A stretch of DNA of 64,000 nt from Patella vulgata (taxonomy: Eukaryota > Mollusca > Gastropoda > Patellidae), in assembly GCF_932274485.2 (NCBI RefSeq), contig NC_065887.2, forward strand, positions 40,691,201 to 40,755,200. The letters are read 5' to 3'. The first letter of the stretch is position 1, and every line of letters starts with the position of its first letter. The position numbers were made by a program, and so were the translations under genes. The notes beneath the pieces were generated by a model. The model saw nothing but the letters and a program-made list of their open reading frames with translations, was not told the origin of the DNA and made no database searches. Positions 31,405 through 42,224 of the stretch are shown here, piece after piece.

Positions 31405-31953
31405 ACACACTGGCTAGCAAATGAGGGGTTCAATTTCCGTGTTGGTCGAGAAAAATGAAATGAAATCGGGTTTAATGTCCTACTGTTCTGCTCCTAAACT
31501 GAGCTAATGAAGACGAGCATACGCCATACAGTATTCTATGAAGGAAATTTTGCCCAGGCAGCTGCGCTATGGCCTACTCTTATATCAAGTTCCAACTACC
31601 AAGGGATCTTTCATGTGCACTCCTGTGTGTACACGTGACCTCAGTTTTTCATCCCTGACTAGACAGCTGTTCTTGTCCGGCCCTCCGTCCTGTATCACTG
31701 ACAAGGGGAAAACACGCAGGAAAATCTGGATGAACTTTCTCAGCCAATGCAGGGATCGAACACCCGACCTCCAGGCTAGCGAGTCAGCGTCTTACTCACT
31801 TAGCCAACGTGATCCCCATGTTGGTCGAGAAAGTTCCCTTTGTTAGTAGTGGTGTAGGACAGAGGACCTCAAAAAAACAGTGTCTAGTCCATCACGTGGG
31901 TGTGCACGTAAAAGAACCCTTGACATTTGGAATTTGAAATGAGAGTAGATCAT
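31405..31953 (+). mobile_element. Old SINE-A split by a younger SINE-A
   Basis: 31405-31453 ('actggctagcaaatgaggggttcaat..gttggtcgagaaa') and 31819-31953 ('gttggtcgagaaagttcc..gtgcacgtaaaagaaccc') are two halves of one sense SINE-A. It is interrupted by the antisense copy listed separately. Confidence 0.75.
31454..31818 (-). mobile_element. SINE-A, full length, nested in an older SINE-A
   Basis: Complete antisense copy from tail to young-type head ('agccaacgtgatcccc'), with a perfect 14-bp target duplication 'tgttggtcgagaaa' at 31440-31453 and 31819-31832 that belongs to the host SINE. Confidence 0.93.
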
Positions 31954-32039
31954 TCATTCATTCGTTTTCTCTTTGTGTGTCACCTACAGTTCGCAACTAT
32001 TAAAGGAGCTAGATCTCTATTCTTGGGCACTTAGAAATG

Positions 32040-32415
32040 AAATGAAATGAAATGAAATGGAGTTTAACGTCCTACTTTTCTGCTCCTAACCTGGGCTAAT
32101 GAAGACAGGCATACGCCATACAGTGTGCTATGAGGGAAATTTTGCCCGGACAGCGGCACTAAGGCCTACTCTTATATCGAATTCCAACTGCCAAGGGATC
32201 TTTTACGTGCACGCCAATGTGTACACGGGACCTCGGTTTTTCGTCCCATCCGAACGACTAGACAGCTTTCCTTGTCAGCCCCTCTGTCCTGCATCACTGA
32301 CAAGGGAGAACCACGCTGGAAAATCTGGATGAACTTTCTCGGCCAATGCAGGGATCGAACACCCGACCTCCAGGCTAGCGAGCTAGCGTCTTACCCACTT
32401 AGCCACGTGATCCCC
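32040..32415 (-). mobile_element. SINE-A, full length with TSD
   Basis: Complete antisense copy bounded by 'cacttagaaatg' (32028-32039 and 32416-32427). Young-type head 'cttagccacgtgatccccc'. Confidence 0.93.
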
Positions 32416-32436
32416 CACTTAGAAATGGATATAAAA

Positions 32437-32842
32437 TGTAATGAAATGAAATGGGGTTTAACGTCCAACTGTTCTGCTCCGAACTGGGCTAATGAAGATG
32501 GCCATACACCATACAGTGTGTTATGAGGGGAATTTTGCCCCGACAGTGGCACTACGGCCTACTCTTATATCGAATTCCAACTGTCAAGGGATCTTTTACA
32601 TGCATGCCAATGTGTACACGGGACCTCGTTTTTTTTTTTTTATCCCATCTGAACAACTAGACAGCTGTCCTTGTCAGGCTCTTCGTCCTGCATCACTGAC
32701 AAGGGGAAAAAACGCCGGAAATCTGGATGAACTTTCTCGGCCAATGCAGGGATCGAACACCCGACCTCCAGGCTAGCGAGCCAGGGTCTTACCCATTTTT
32801 GTCCCATTTTAATGACTAGACAGCTGTCTTGTCAGGCCCTTA
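32437..32842 (-). mobile_element. SINE-A followed by a second SINE-A piece
   Basis: 32437-32797 is an antisense copy missing the last part of its head. It continues into 'tttttgtcccattttaatgactagacagctgtcttgtcaggccct' (32797-32842), which is the middle of another antisense SINE-A. Confidence 0.85.
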
Positions 32843-32844
32843 AT

Positions 32845-33405
32845 TGTTAGTATCATGACATTAAACTGACATTTGTTTTACGTTTTACAACTAATATCAG
32901 GTTTATGTTAGAAAACTAACGTTAGATTTATGTTAGAAAACTAACGTTAGATTTACGTCAGAAAACTAACGTTAGATTTACGTCAGAAAACTAACGTTAG
33001 ATTTACGTCAGAAAACTAACGTTAGATTTACGTCAGAAAACTAACCATAAACTAACGGTTAGAAACCTGATGTAAAATTTACGTTAGATTAACGTTAGAA
33101 TTATAACCAATAATACATATATAATTATTATGTCTGAATTCCGACTATATATCAATTGTTAGAATGTGCACACACTTGTAATGTTATTTAATCAAGAAGT
33201 ATTCAAAGGGAAAAAAATTGGTTAGTAATCCGTCATAAAGTTTACGTTACATTTACGTCATTTTCTGACGTAAAAGTAACCATAACCATTATGACGTAAA
33301 AGTAACGTAAATTTAACCAAAGAATTTTACCATTATCGGACGCTAACCAAAATCTAACCATAATGACGTAAACTTTACGTAAATCTAACCATCAATGTTA
33401 AGTGG
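32845..33405. repeat. Palindrome-related repeat with 25-bp tandem core
   Basis: 32908-33050 holds six tandem 25-bp units of 'gtcagaaaactaacgttagatttac' type. 33230-33405 carries ACGTAAA/TTTACGT segments as in the foldback at 21892. The right end 'aatgttaagtggga' is the inverse of the tcccacataacaat seen at the left edge of that element, so the two are probably members of one family. Middle sequence (33060-33220) is unrelated. Confidence 0.65.
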
Positions 33406-33412
33406 GATTATT

Positions 33413-33560
33413 GGCCGACAAAGGTTCTCCGGATAGAGGTGACTAGTCTTTCGGATGGGAAGAAAAACAGAGGAAAATTATATGTATAGCACACTGCATA
33501 TCGTAAGCCCGTCTGCTTTAGCCCGGTCGACGCAGTAAAAAAGGGGACTTTAAAACCATG
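33413..33560 (+). mobile_element. SINE-A, internally deleted
   Basis: Sense traces 'ggtgactagtctttcggatggga.gaaaaac.gag' then 'tatagcacactgcatatcgtaagcccgtctgctttagccc'. The segment between is missing. Confidence 0.6.
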
Positions 33561-33694
33561 CTCTTTGATTTCTTTTCAAGATCCTTATTTTAATGTCTTG
33601 AAATCCAATTTATATGACTGATAAATCGACAGCTAAGCCGTTTGTATATCAATGACGATTTTGTTTATTTTATGTGTTTCAAAATGTGCATACT

Positions 33695-34449
33695 ATCTTC
33701 ATCGCCGTAACCGACTAGTGTGGGCCACAAGACACATAAGATTTATTCAAAGACAGTGGAATTCGGTTGTCTTTAGTGACGAATCTCGATTCACTTTGAG
33801 ATTTGCCGATGGCAGGGTCCGAGTGTACCGCAGACGAGGTGAACGTTACGCTCAAGTATGGTTCTTTTTGTGCACATGGACGTTCTCCTCTTGTTGTTGT
33901 CCAAGGGAACTTAAATGCTGTCCAGTACAGGGATCAGATTTTGCAACCTGTTCTTCTTCCGTTTATGCAGAGACATGGACCTGGACTAACGTTTCAACAA
34001 GACAATGCTCGACCCCATACAGCAATTGCTACCCAGAATTTTTTAAGAAATGCCGGTGTCCAAGTCCTGGACTGGCCGTCGCTTAGCCCCGACCTTAATC
34101 CTATTGAACACATCTGGGACGAACTGGGTCGACGTGTTTGTCAGCAAGTGAATTCACCACTGACGTTGCAGGACGTTGTGTGGCAGTACGAAACGCTAGA
34201 GGAGGCCACAACTGTTACTAAACACTTTATTCCGATTGTTCTCCAAGACTCTGAATTTCATTTTGGGAGGTACTGTGACATCACGAACGTTATTAATGTC
34301 AAGGACTTTCGGCGAGACGTATTCTTGCTTTCTGTTGATGTCAAGGTCTTCTGTGCACAACATAACACTAAAATAGTTGCCTTAAACCAAATATTAAAAA
34401 TCTAGTCCCAAAAATCCCGAGTGTCAAGTTTTTAATTTGGCTGAGTATA
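33695..34449 (+). pseudogene. Second-lineage Tc1 transposase remnant
   Basis: A different Tc1-type transposase, lacking both DNA-binding domains. Readable pieces: 'VVFSDESRFTLRFADGRVRV' (first Asp), 'HGRSPLVVVQGNLNAVQYRD', 'FQQDNARPH' (second Asp) and 'SPDLNPIEHIW', whose Glu is 34 residues after that Asp (DD34E). Two internal deletions with frame changes are visible: one removing the glycine-rich DRFGGGS-type segment (near 33855), the other just before the C-terminal NARGGHNCY and stop (34190-34219). A right inverted-repeat end may be the sequence finishing 'ggctgagtatag' at 34449; no left end was found. Only a general family resemblance to the 8.8/11.7/42.2 kb copies. Confidence 0.8.
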
Positions 34450-34498
34450 GTTTAAAGACATAACAAATATCTATGCGCAATGCACTGTCGATGAATAA

Positions 34499-34756
34499 AA
34501 TACGCCGGTCAGTGTGCTACGAGGGAAATTTGGCCCGGACATCGGTACTACGGCCTACTCTTATATGGAATACCAAATGTCAAGGGATCTTTTATGTGCA
34601 TGCCAACGTGTACATGGGTCCTGTTCTTGCCAGGCATCACCGACAAAGGTGAAACCGCGTCTGCAATTCCCGAGGAACGCCCTCGGCCAACACCAGGATC
34701 GAGCCCAAGATCTCCGGTCTAGCGAGTCGGTGTCTTACTCACTGAACCACCAGAAA
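34499..34756 (-). mobile_element. SINE-A, tail lost
   Basis: Antisense copy from 'gtcagtgtgctacgaggga' to head 'cttactcactgaaccaccag'; older head type. Confidence 0.8.
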
Positions 34757-34759
34757 TGG

Positions 34760-35489
34760 GTTGTCATGTTACATTGAAGTGACGAAACAATAATAGTATT
34801 TTCTTTTCATCTCATCTTCTTTTTATGTAGCAATTCATGTAACATAAATCAATGTAAAGTAGACATAATTTTCTACATTTCTTATCTAAAATATCAATTT
34901 TACACAATTTTCATAATAACTGCATTAAAAGAAATCAAAGACGTAATCATCGCAAGTCGAATGAACAGTAAAATATTGAGATATTTTATATAATCAGATT
35001 CGGATCATTTTAAAAAAAAATAATCTGGTCAAATATGAAATAAAAGACGAAACATCGGGAACTTCAAGGAACAAGTAAATGCTACCACAAGTGCCAATTA
35101 TCATGAATGATGGCATTTCTTACTCAATGTTTTTGCCCCAAGGATTTAACCTTGATAACTTCTACAAGACATCGTTTGATAAATGAAACGTAAAATATGG
35201 ACAAAGAAGCCAGTTGTTTGATTTGTATTCCAAAGGATGTCTTACTCCTTACAATCATAGAAGCTCACTTTATGAAAGGACGACGTTAATTTGAGCTGGA
35301 GTCGTTTTTTTTATTATTTGTAATCTAATAAACACTCTCTCTTAGAATAAAGAGTAGTGGGTATCGATTTGTAAAAAAAAAGAAAAAAAAAAGAAAATAA
35401 TCACGAGAGAAACAAAACGCTAATAAATAAGAATTATTCTATTGGGCAACTCCGGATTCGGAAAATTTAATTAATTATATAGCAATAAC
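34760..35489. other. Unique AT-rich sequence
   Basis: No feature supported. Poly-A-rich run at 35370-35395. Confidence 0.35.
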
Positions 35490-35620
35490 AGAAATGAAAT
35501 GGGGTTCGATGTCCTACCTACCAGCAAGAACAGGGTTAATGAAGACAGTCATAAGCCATGTGTTGTGTTATGAGGAGCATTTTGACCCGACAGTGGCGAT
35601 ATGAACTACAATGATATAAG
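35490..35620 (-). mobile_element. SINE-A 3' fragment
   Basis: Antisense 'gaaatgaaatggggttcgatg' to 'gacagtggcgatatgaact'. It is followed by an oppositely oriented young fragment. Confidence 0.7.
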
Positions 35621-35638
35621 TATGCATATTCAATAATC

Positions 35639-35783
35639 AGTTCGATATAAGAGTAGGCGATAGTGCCGCTGCCGGGGCAAAATTTCCCTCATAGCACACT
35701 GTATGGCGTGTGCCCGTCTTCATTAGCCCAGTATAGGAGCAGAACAGTAGGACGTTAAACCCCATTTCATTTCATTTCATTTC
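35639..35783 (+). mobile_element. SINE-A, 5'-truncated young insertion
   Basis: Starts at 'ttcgatataagagtaggcga' and runs to an (ATTTC)n tail. Flanked by 'ttcaataatcag' and 'ttcaataattag' (one mismatch), a target duplication. This shows that SINE-A can insert truncated, as expected of LINE-driven priming. Confidence 0.85.
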
Positions 35784-35857
35784 AATAATTAGTATCACGA
35801 AAAGTTGATTAATGACGACATATGTTTGTTACATGGACCTATTTCTACTTTGCTAAC

Positions 35858-36165
35858 TTGGAGGTCGGTCTCTGCATCGGACCGAGAAAGTTTATCCAGA
35901 TTTTCCGGCATGGTTTCCCCTTGTGAGTGGTCCAGAACACAGGACCAGGCAAAGGACAACGTATAGTTGTTTGGACCATAAACCGAGGTTCCGTGTACAC
36001 ATTGGCATGCACGTAAAAGATCCCCTGTCAGTTGTATGGGGTATGTCCGTCTTCATAAACCCCTTTTCATTTCATTTATTTCTACTTTACGATTCGTTGG
36101 ATGTGTTGGGGCGGCTTATCATCACATCGGAACGACTAGACGCTCTTCCTTGTCATGCCCTATCA
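35858..36165 (+). mobile_element. SINE-A with internal deletions plus antisense scrap
   Basis: 35858-36081 is sense ('ggaccgagaaagtttatcc', 'accgaggttccgtgtacacattggc', 'cttcataaaccccttttcatttcat') with about 100 bp of body missing. 36116-36165 is an antisense middle piece ('catcggaacgactagacgctcttccttgtc'). Confidence 0.7.
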
Positions 36166-36544
36166 AAACAAAAGCGTGATAGAGACTTCAGAATCCATGT
36201 CTAAAGAGCGCGCAGTATTCGTTGGGTTGTGCTGTTCAACGTCGCAGACCAAAGGCACAGAATGCTTACAATCGGAGTTTAACTGGACCCGAATGGTTAT
36301 TTTAATAAATATGAAATGTTTGATTTGTTTCCTAGTCTTTTGTAACGAGTGAAGATTAGGACTGTGGTCGACTCGAGTGTATATTTCCTAATTGACCAAA
36401 AATCGACCAAAAGTATTGTCTTAGAACCTATCTCCGCTGACTGTGTGGGTTTATTAATGAACAGCTGTTACGCAATCGATATTATTGAAGTAAAATCAAA
36501 GAGAAGGGAAGAACAGCTTTACAATAATCAAGTTATCTACACAT

Positions 36545-36740
36545 CTAATCAGCTTTACTAGTATCTGATCCTCGTCTTTACTTTATATACTCACATCTTG
36601 GATAAACACAGAGGAGAGAGAGAGCTCTACAATTATCTGATCCGCGTCTTGACTTTATATACTCACATCTCGGAGAGAGAGATAGATAGAGATAGAGCTT
36701 TACAATTATCTGATCCGTGTCTTGACTTTGTATTGATACA
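36545..36740. repeat. ~75-bp tandem repeat with GA tracts
   Basis: Three units of 'agctttacaattatctgatcc(g/t)cgtcttgactttatatactcacatct(c/t)gga', with interspersed GAGA/GATA tracts. Confidence 0.75.
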
Positions 36741-36952
36741 TCTAACATGTCCGATTGATTAACATTTCGTCCTATAAAAAACAAAAACTATATTCTCAGG
36801 AATCCTGATAAGAAAACAAAATTTCATTCTGCTATTCATTTTTTACTCTGTGTTCATCTCGGTGTTCATGGTAACCGTCTCCACTTAATTATATTTAACT
36901 CTACACGTGAATCCAATAAGACCATTCGTGGAAAACGGCAGTTACAAAATCA

Positions 36953-37257
36953 AATAAGGTTTACCGCCCAACGTTTCTGCTCCGACTGGGCTAACGAAGA
37001 TGGGCATGCACCATGCAGTGTTGTCTAAGCGGCACTATGAGATACTCTTAATTCGAATTTGAACTGTCCAAGGTTCTCTTTCGTGCGTGGCAATATGTAC
37101 ACGGGATCTCGGTTTTTCATACTATCCGAATACTATACGTTGTTCCTTGCTAAAACCTCTGTCCTACATGCCGAAAAATCCCGACGAACTTATTCGGCTA
37201 ACACGGGACATCCATGTTAGCGATCCAACGTCTTACTCACTGAGCCACCAGGGCTCC
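36953..37257 (-). mobile_element. SINE-A, older subfamily
   Basis: Antisense copy with several small deletions, from 'aaggtttaccgcccaac' to head 'cttactcactgagccaccagggctcc'. Older head class. Confidence 0.8.
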
Positions 37258-38628
37258 CTCGTGGTAGTTACCCATGCTCCCAGGAAGGAAATCCTAAGTT
37301 CAAATACAGCCTTAGACTGCTAGAGAGTGACTTTCAGGAAATTCGTTGTGGAAAGTTTTCTTTTAGGGTGTTGAATCTATCCACCACTCAGATCAGCCGC
37401 ATAATATGCACACTTAACATCCTGGTAATCTTGGGTCGAGTATACCCTTAGAGAACATTGGAGCACAGATTCTAATAGCATTTCCTACTATTTACTTGTA
37501 ACCATGTGCGACATTAATCCATTCTCAGACTAGAAAAAGTTTCAATTAATTACCAACTTGCTACTCCTTTTTTTTATATATTAATATCTTTGCCTGAAGA
37601 AGGCTTTCAATACTATTTCAAGATTCTGTAAGTACTTTAAATTACAGCTATTTGATTAATACTCGCGGGTTTGATTGCCTATATGAGTTTTATGTTACTC
37701 GATCATCATAGATTTATTTGGAATGAAGGGTAGTTAAAGGCAGACACGTCGCTGGTACTTTTCCTCAGGGGAATTGACATAATGGGATTTAGCATGAGAG
37801 AAGGGGACTAAGGTTGCGAAGTTGGAAAATTAATTTTTAGTTTTATGGCACCGGATGTTTTTATAAGCTTGATGGGATTTTGTGATAATTACTTCTTCTC
37901 TTATTCAGCATTGAAGGTTGTGTGTAAATATTAGCATGATTTAGAAAATAAAGTGAATCTAGCCTAAAAATCTTACATTTCCAGCCGTTAAAGCCAATCA
38001 GGCACCAAAAAGCACCCCTCCCCCAATCTCTTAATACAAAAACTGTATAAAAACTGTTGCTCCCTCAAAGGTCAGTACCGCTCCTAGTTCGTAGAAACAC
38101 TGGCCCGGCCCTGTTAGCACTGTATAAAACGGTGGCCCTCTTAAAGGTAGTGCACGTGTAGTGCACGATGTCCATCAGCTGAATGTTTGATTACGTCCTG
38201 ACCTAATTAAACGTGTTTCGTTCACCATATGGATCAAATAAACAGATTGTTAAATTTCATCTTACAGTCGTTTGATGTCATTTGAGAGACTATTAGTCCC
38301 TTGTAAACTACAATATTGTCAGCGTTGCTACCAAAGTGAAAATCCTTCCAAAACGGCTTAATTGTATCCAGTATTTAAAAAAAGATAGGATGAATTACAT
38401 ACATGTAGGATATGGTCAACACAATGAGCCTCACTTTAACCCGATGGATCATGCCCGGCTGATTATCTACTATTGATGAATTTGTTTTTAATTAAACGTT
38501 AAATAATTAATTGGGGAAGATATTAACGTACATTAAGACGTAAACTATTGGTATTTCCTTAACAAGTCAAAATGTCACACAGAGGTTGTTTTTTTTAAAG
38601 TCATATAGCTTAGAGAGATTCTTTTCAG
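37258..38628. other. Unique sequence
   Basis: A good acceptor-like site (ggtacttttcctcag, 37756-37770) precedes only a short frame. 38040-38170 has a weak ~95-bp duplication ('actgtataaaa(a/c)...ccctc(a/t)(a/t)aaggt') and a gcacgtgtagtgcac palindrome. No gene supported. Confidence 0.35.
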
Positions 38629-38805
38629 ATCAGGTCATTTGACACGACATACGAGGAGCAATGGTGTTATCTCCTGCAGCTGACGTTACATGCCCGCCAT
38701 TCTATGGAGTCATCTGAGAACTCGTTTGATGCCAGTGACGAATCAAGACGATACCGTTCTACATTTAACGAGGGACCCATCAAGATACTATCTTTGAATA
38801 ACGAG
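38629..38805 (+). CDS. Candidate internal exon, function unknown
   Basis: After a good acceptor (gagattcttttcag) a frame stays open for 59 codons to a possible GAG/GTGTTT donor, then stops at 38824 if unspliced. It begins IRSFDTTYEEQWCYLL and continues with an acidic/serine stretch (MESSENSFDASDESRR). There is no start codon, so it would have to be an internal or last exon. The segment is more GC-rich than its surroundings. The opposite strand is also partly open across it (38679-38821), which weakens the call. No family recognised. Confidence 0.25.
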
Positions 38806-38892
38806 GTGTTTTTAAATCTGCATTGAATTCATTTTGTTTCAAAAGACCACAAGCATTACGAAAATGAATTCTCGGTAAATTTAACAAATCTA

Positions 38893-39054
38893 ATCAATCC
38901 GATGATACCATGTCTCGGCAATTTCTATACACAAAACATCGGGGACCACCTTAGCTAGATTGCCTTCAGAACTTTTTTCGTCCAGCGTTGATTCAATCAC
39001 GAATTCCCAATACCCTGGATTGACAAACGCGAGGTTCTTGTCATTTTCTCTCCT
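38893..39054 (-). CDS. Candidate internal exon, function unknown
   Basis: A minus-strand frame open for about 53 codons with strong coding character: roughly 40% of codons begin with G and two-thirds with a purine. The residues are mixed and protein-like (NLAFVNPGYWEFVIES, then LDEKSSEGNLAKVVPD, then VLCIEIAETW). It contains no Met, so it is not a first exon. Splice borders are weak: a possible acceptor at aaaaag/GAGAG and possible donors AAG/GTGGTC or ATG/GTATCA. Could also be a fragment of a degraded gene. I do not recognise the family. Confidence 0.3.
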
Positions 39055-39599
39055 TTTTAATAAAACACGTCCTCATTTTAAAAGCGGTTAGGAATGACCT
39101 CAGTGGGAAATGGTTACAAATTAGAAAGTTCTAGAATATATATTTCGCAGAATAAAATTAAAAATGTAAAAATATTTCAAAGACATTAATTGTACTTGTC
39201 ATGATCTGTGACAAACATGAATGTATGGACTAGGGAAAGAAAGTGCTGATAAGCATGTTACGTTTGTATCATCGCATATCCTGGTAAATAAAATAAAGTC
39301 TTTCTCATCAAGTTATCTTATGGCGATCATATACCACCATACTTCTTAGATTGTAATTGTATATGGATCTACTAGATATAAATCTGCATTTAAAAAAAAA
39401 TCACGAAGAAATTGCTCATTAAAATACATTTTGCCTTTATATACTCGTGATAGCCTTCACGGAGAACAAAGACAGTCCTTGGCCCTATTCGGCAGTTTTC
39501 AGAGTTTGCATTGGTCGGATTTTCCCTGGGAAATTTATTCTTTGAAAACATAAAAAGAGCTATCTACTCTGAGAATGGTATGGGTGGTACGAATCGCGT
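39055..39599. other. Unique AT-rich sequence
   Basis: An open stretch at 39460-39550 (TENKDSPWPYSAVF) has no clear splice borders. Nothing else supported. Confidence 0.3.
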
Positions 39600-39745
39600 G
39601 TATAACATGGACAGTAAGTTAAAGATCCCCTGGCAGTTGGAATTCGAAATAAATGAAATGAAATGGGATTTAACGTCCTACTGGAAATCGAAATAAGAGT
39701 AATCCGTGTCACCTCATGGTGCAGCAAAGTAGGATGTTAAAGCCC
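39600..39745 (+). mobile_element. SINE-A scraps in both orientations
   Basis: Sense pieces 'agatcccctggcagttggaattcgaaat' and 'aaatcgaaataagagtaatccg..aggatgttaaagccc' surround an antisense 3' end 'aatgaaatgaaatgggatttaacgtcctactgg' (39651-39682). Confidence 0.65.
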
Positions 39746-40184
39746 GTTTTTCTGTAATCAAGTATTCTAGAAGATGTAATCGCATCCCGTCTCGACACAT
39801 TACAGTCAATATAAATCTGACTCGGATAATTACAAAATGATCAAATACCAGTATCAGTTTGTCTGATCCATTTGCAGAAGAAAAAAGGGAAACCATCTTT
39901 TGATTAAAGGCCAGAGATGAGAAAGTAATGACACATTACAAAGGCATTCAGCGCTATTGGGTCTAGCACTATTTTAGAAAACATTGATCGTTGAATGGAT
40001 AAGGGTTTGAGGCAAATGACAAACTTCAATGTTTGAGATGGTGTTTTATTTTGACCCATTGTTCGTGATATGTACGTAGGGGGTTTACTGTCTGAGTCGT
40101 TGTCGTCTGTTTTTCTTTACACGTGCCCCCAGATTACTTAATCGGATATGTCTGGTCATTAGAGCGAAGTATCACGGGGGGCAA

Positions 40185-40460
40185 GATTGAAATGTAATGA
40201 AGAAATGGGGCTTAACATTCCACTTTTCTCCACCAGCAAGGATAATCAAGTTTGCCATGAAGAACAATTGGCCTGTACATTCTTCTTCAAATACCGAATT
40301 CTTTTAGGTGCACACCATTATATACCAATGATCTTTGGTTTTCATACGACCCGAAAGAAGGATCACTTTCCGTAACAAGAAGAACCAGGCTGGACATTTT
40401 CGGCGATATTTCCCTCTCAATACGGATTCGAACACGGTAACTACTCACTGAGTTAAATAA
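40185..40460 (-). mobile_element. SINE-A, old copy
   Basis: Antisense order 'gaagaaatggggcttaacattccac', 'aataccgaattcttttaggtgcacacca', 'cgacccgaaag', 'tacggattcgaacacgg', 'actcactgagtta'. Heavily decayed. Confidence 0.6.
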
Positions 40461-41927
40461 AAAGCGAAGAACAGTAGATAACAACAAGACACGCCAAAAC
40501 AGTCTACAACAACGCTGACCAACCAATTTTAAAGACCAGTAAACGAAGTTAAGCTCGAAGGAAGAGATTAAGCCACGATTTGCTCATCGTGATTGACTAT
40601 TTCCCGAATCACACAAGAGAATAATTACAATGGCTCAGGAACTAGTTAGCGATTCTATTTGTTTATTGGTGTCGTTTGGAATTATCAATGCACCATGGAA
40701 CTTCCAGTGAGTGATGGAATCTGCATAATCTGCTCATGATTAATGGTAGGCAGTTTTGTCAACAGGTGTCAACTATCGCATCAATCATCCTTGAATAGTC
40801 ATTTATGCTTTTGTCGCCAATGTCTGTGATCGTATTAAAAATAGCACAGCAGTGTATCCGATGACTAGGTTTAGCATATATTTTATTTTATGCGACGAAA
40901 ATGAATGGCAACTATTGATATGAATACTGCGACTTTTTTTGTAATTAATAAGAATGCATAAATGCAAGTCGCGCGTTTTAATTGGCTTAACCCCGTGTCA
41001 ACGTTTAATAACAGTAAGCACGAACGGTACTAACTATGCTATGTCGTCATGATTGGAATTTTTGTAACAGAAGTTATTCATCTTGCTGTTAACGCCAAAT
41101 ATAGTACAATCCATACATAAAAGTCCATAAATAAAAAAATAAAAAAAACATGACAATCGCAAGTACCAAGTAGACTGACGGTCCAAGAGAATAGTAGTAT
41201 CTGGTATCAGCGGCTATGGACGAGGAACTTTACTGAGTAGACTTTCAATTATTGTTGATATTGTGAAAATCCAAAGACACGCAGTTGTTAAAATGATCTA
41301 TCGACTTGAAGCTAGCATTACAAATTATGTTCCTCCGTAGTTTAGGTTAAAGAGTGATGCATGTTGCTAAATAAATGTGCATTAGTCTAGATATGTAATA
41401 TTTAAAATTTGTATCGGTTTGAAACGTCGCGGAAAAGATATTGTACGTGAATTACCGTCCGCTTTCACAATCAAGTGACATCGTAGACATGTGGTAGACG
41501 TATAGGAGCTGCCAATTAGAATACTATTCCCCGTAGCTTGGGTAATTGTTAAAATCGAGTTTGTGTGATTAATGATTCATGAACGTCTGACTATACTAGT
41601 GATAGAAGCTTTTAAAATACTGGACATACACTAAAAAACAACCCTTAAATGTTACAAAATTTATAAATATGACATTCCCCTGAAGATTAATTAACGATCC
41701 TGCAAACACTAAAAATACAAACCTAAACAAACTTTTTTCATGTTGAGTATATATGGCCTACAATCTTTGGTTCTACATGAAATTCTGTGATTGCTATTTC
41801 TTGCTATTTCTTTCTTAGTCTCTATCATCCAGTAAAATATTCAACCCCTGGAAAGCTACTATAACATGACCATTGTATGTTAATAATATCCAAACTAAAA
41901 ACGAGAGATCGGACACAATATTTATCT
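40461..41927. other. Unique sequence
   Basis: A short ATG segment at 40630-40706 (MAQELVSDSICLLV..., context acaATGG, ending at CA/GTGAGT) could be a first exon but is unsupported otherwise. A strong acceptor-like tract (41803-41817) leads to no long frame. Confidence 0.3.
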
Positions 41928-42211
41928 TACGAGCTATAATATTTTACACTATTATAAAGCTATATAGAACTAATACAGAGCAATGGTTTAGTATTAATAC
42001 TGTGTTTACATCTAATTGATAGAATATGTGTTTCTTATTCACTGAATTTATTTTGATCATGTATGCTTGTTTTTGGTGTATATACATGTAATATGTGCTG
42101 TAGGTCTGTTACTGTAATAAATACTACTACAGATTAATGACAGATCAGTACTTGAAGATTGACGAATGTCCCAAGGAGAAATATAATAATTTAACATCAT
42201 GAGCATTTAAA
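41928..42211 (+). repeat. Dispersed repeat block Y, copy 2
   Basis: Near-identical to 4141-4428. Here Y is followed directly by the 21-bp minisatellite (interrupted by Tc1 copy 3), whereas at 4.1 kb it follows block X. Confidence 0.85.
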
Positions 42212-42224
42212 CCAGAACAATATA

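Noticed and set aside
32845-33060. CRISPR-like array of 25-bp repeats
   Set aside because: Units are contiguous with no unique spacers, and the genome is plainly eukaryotic.
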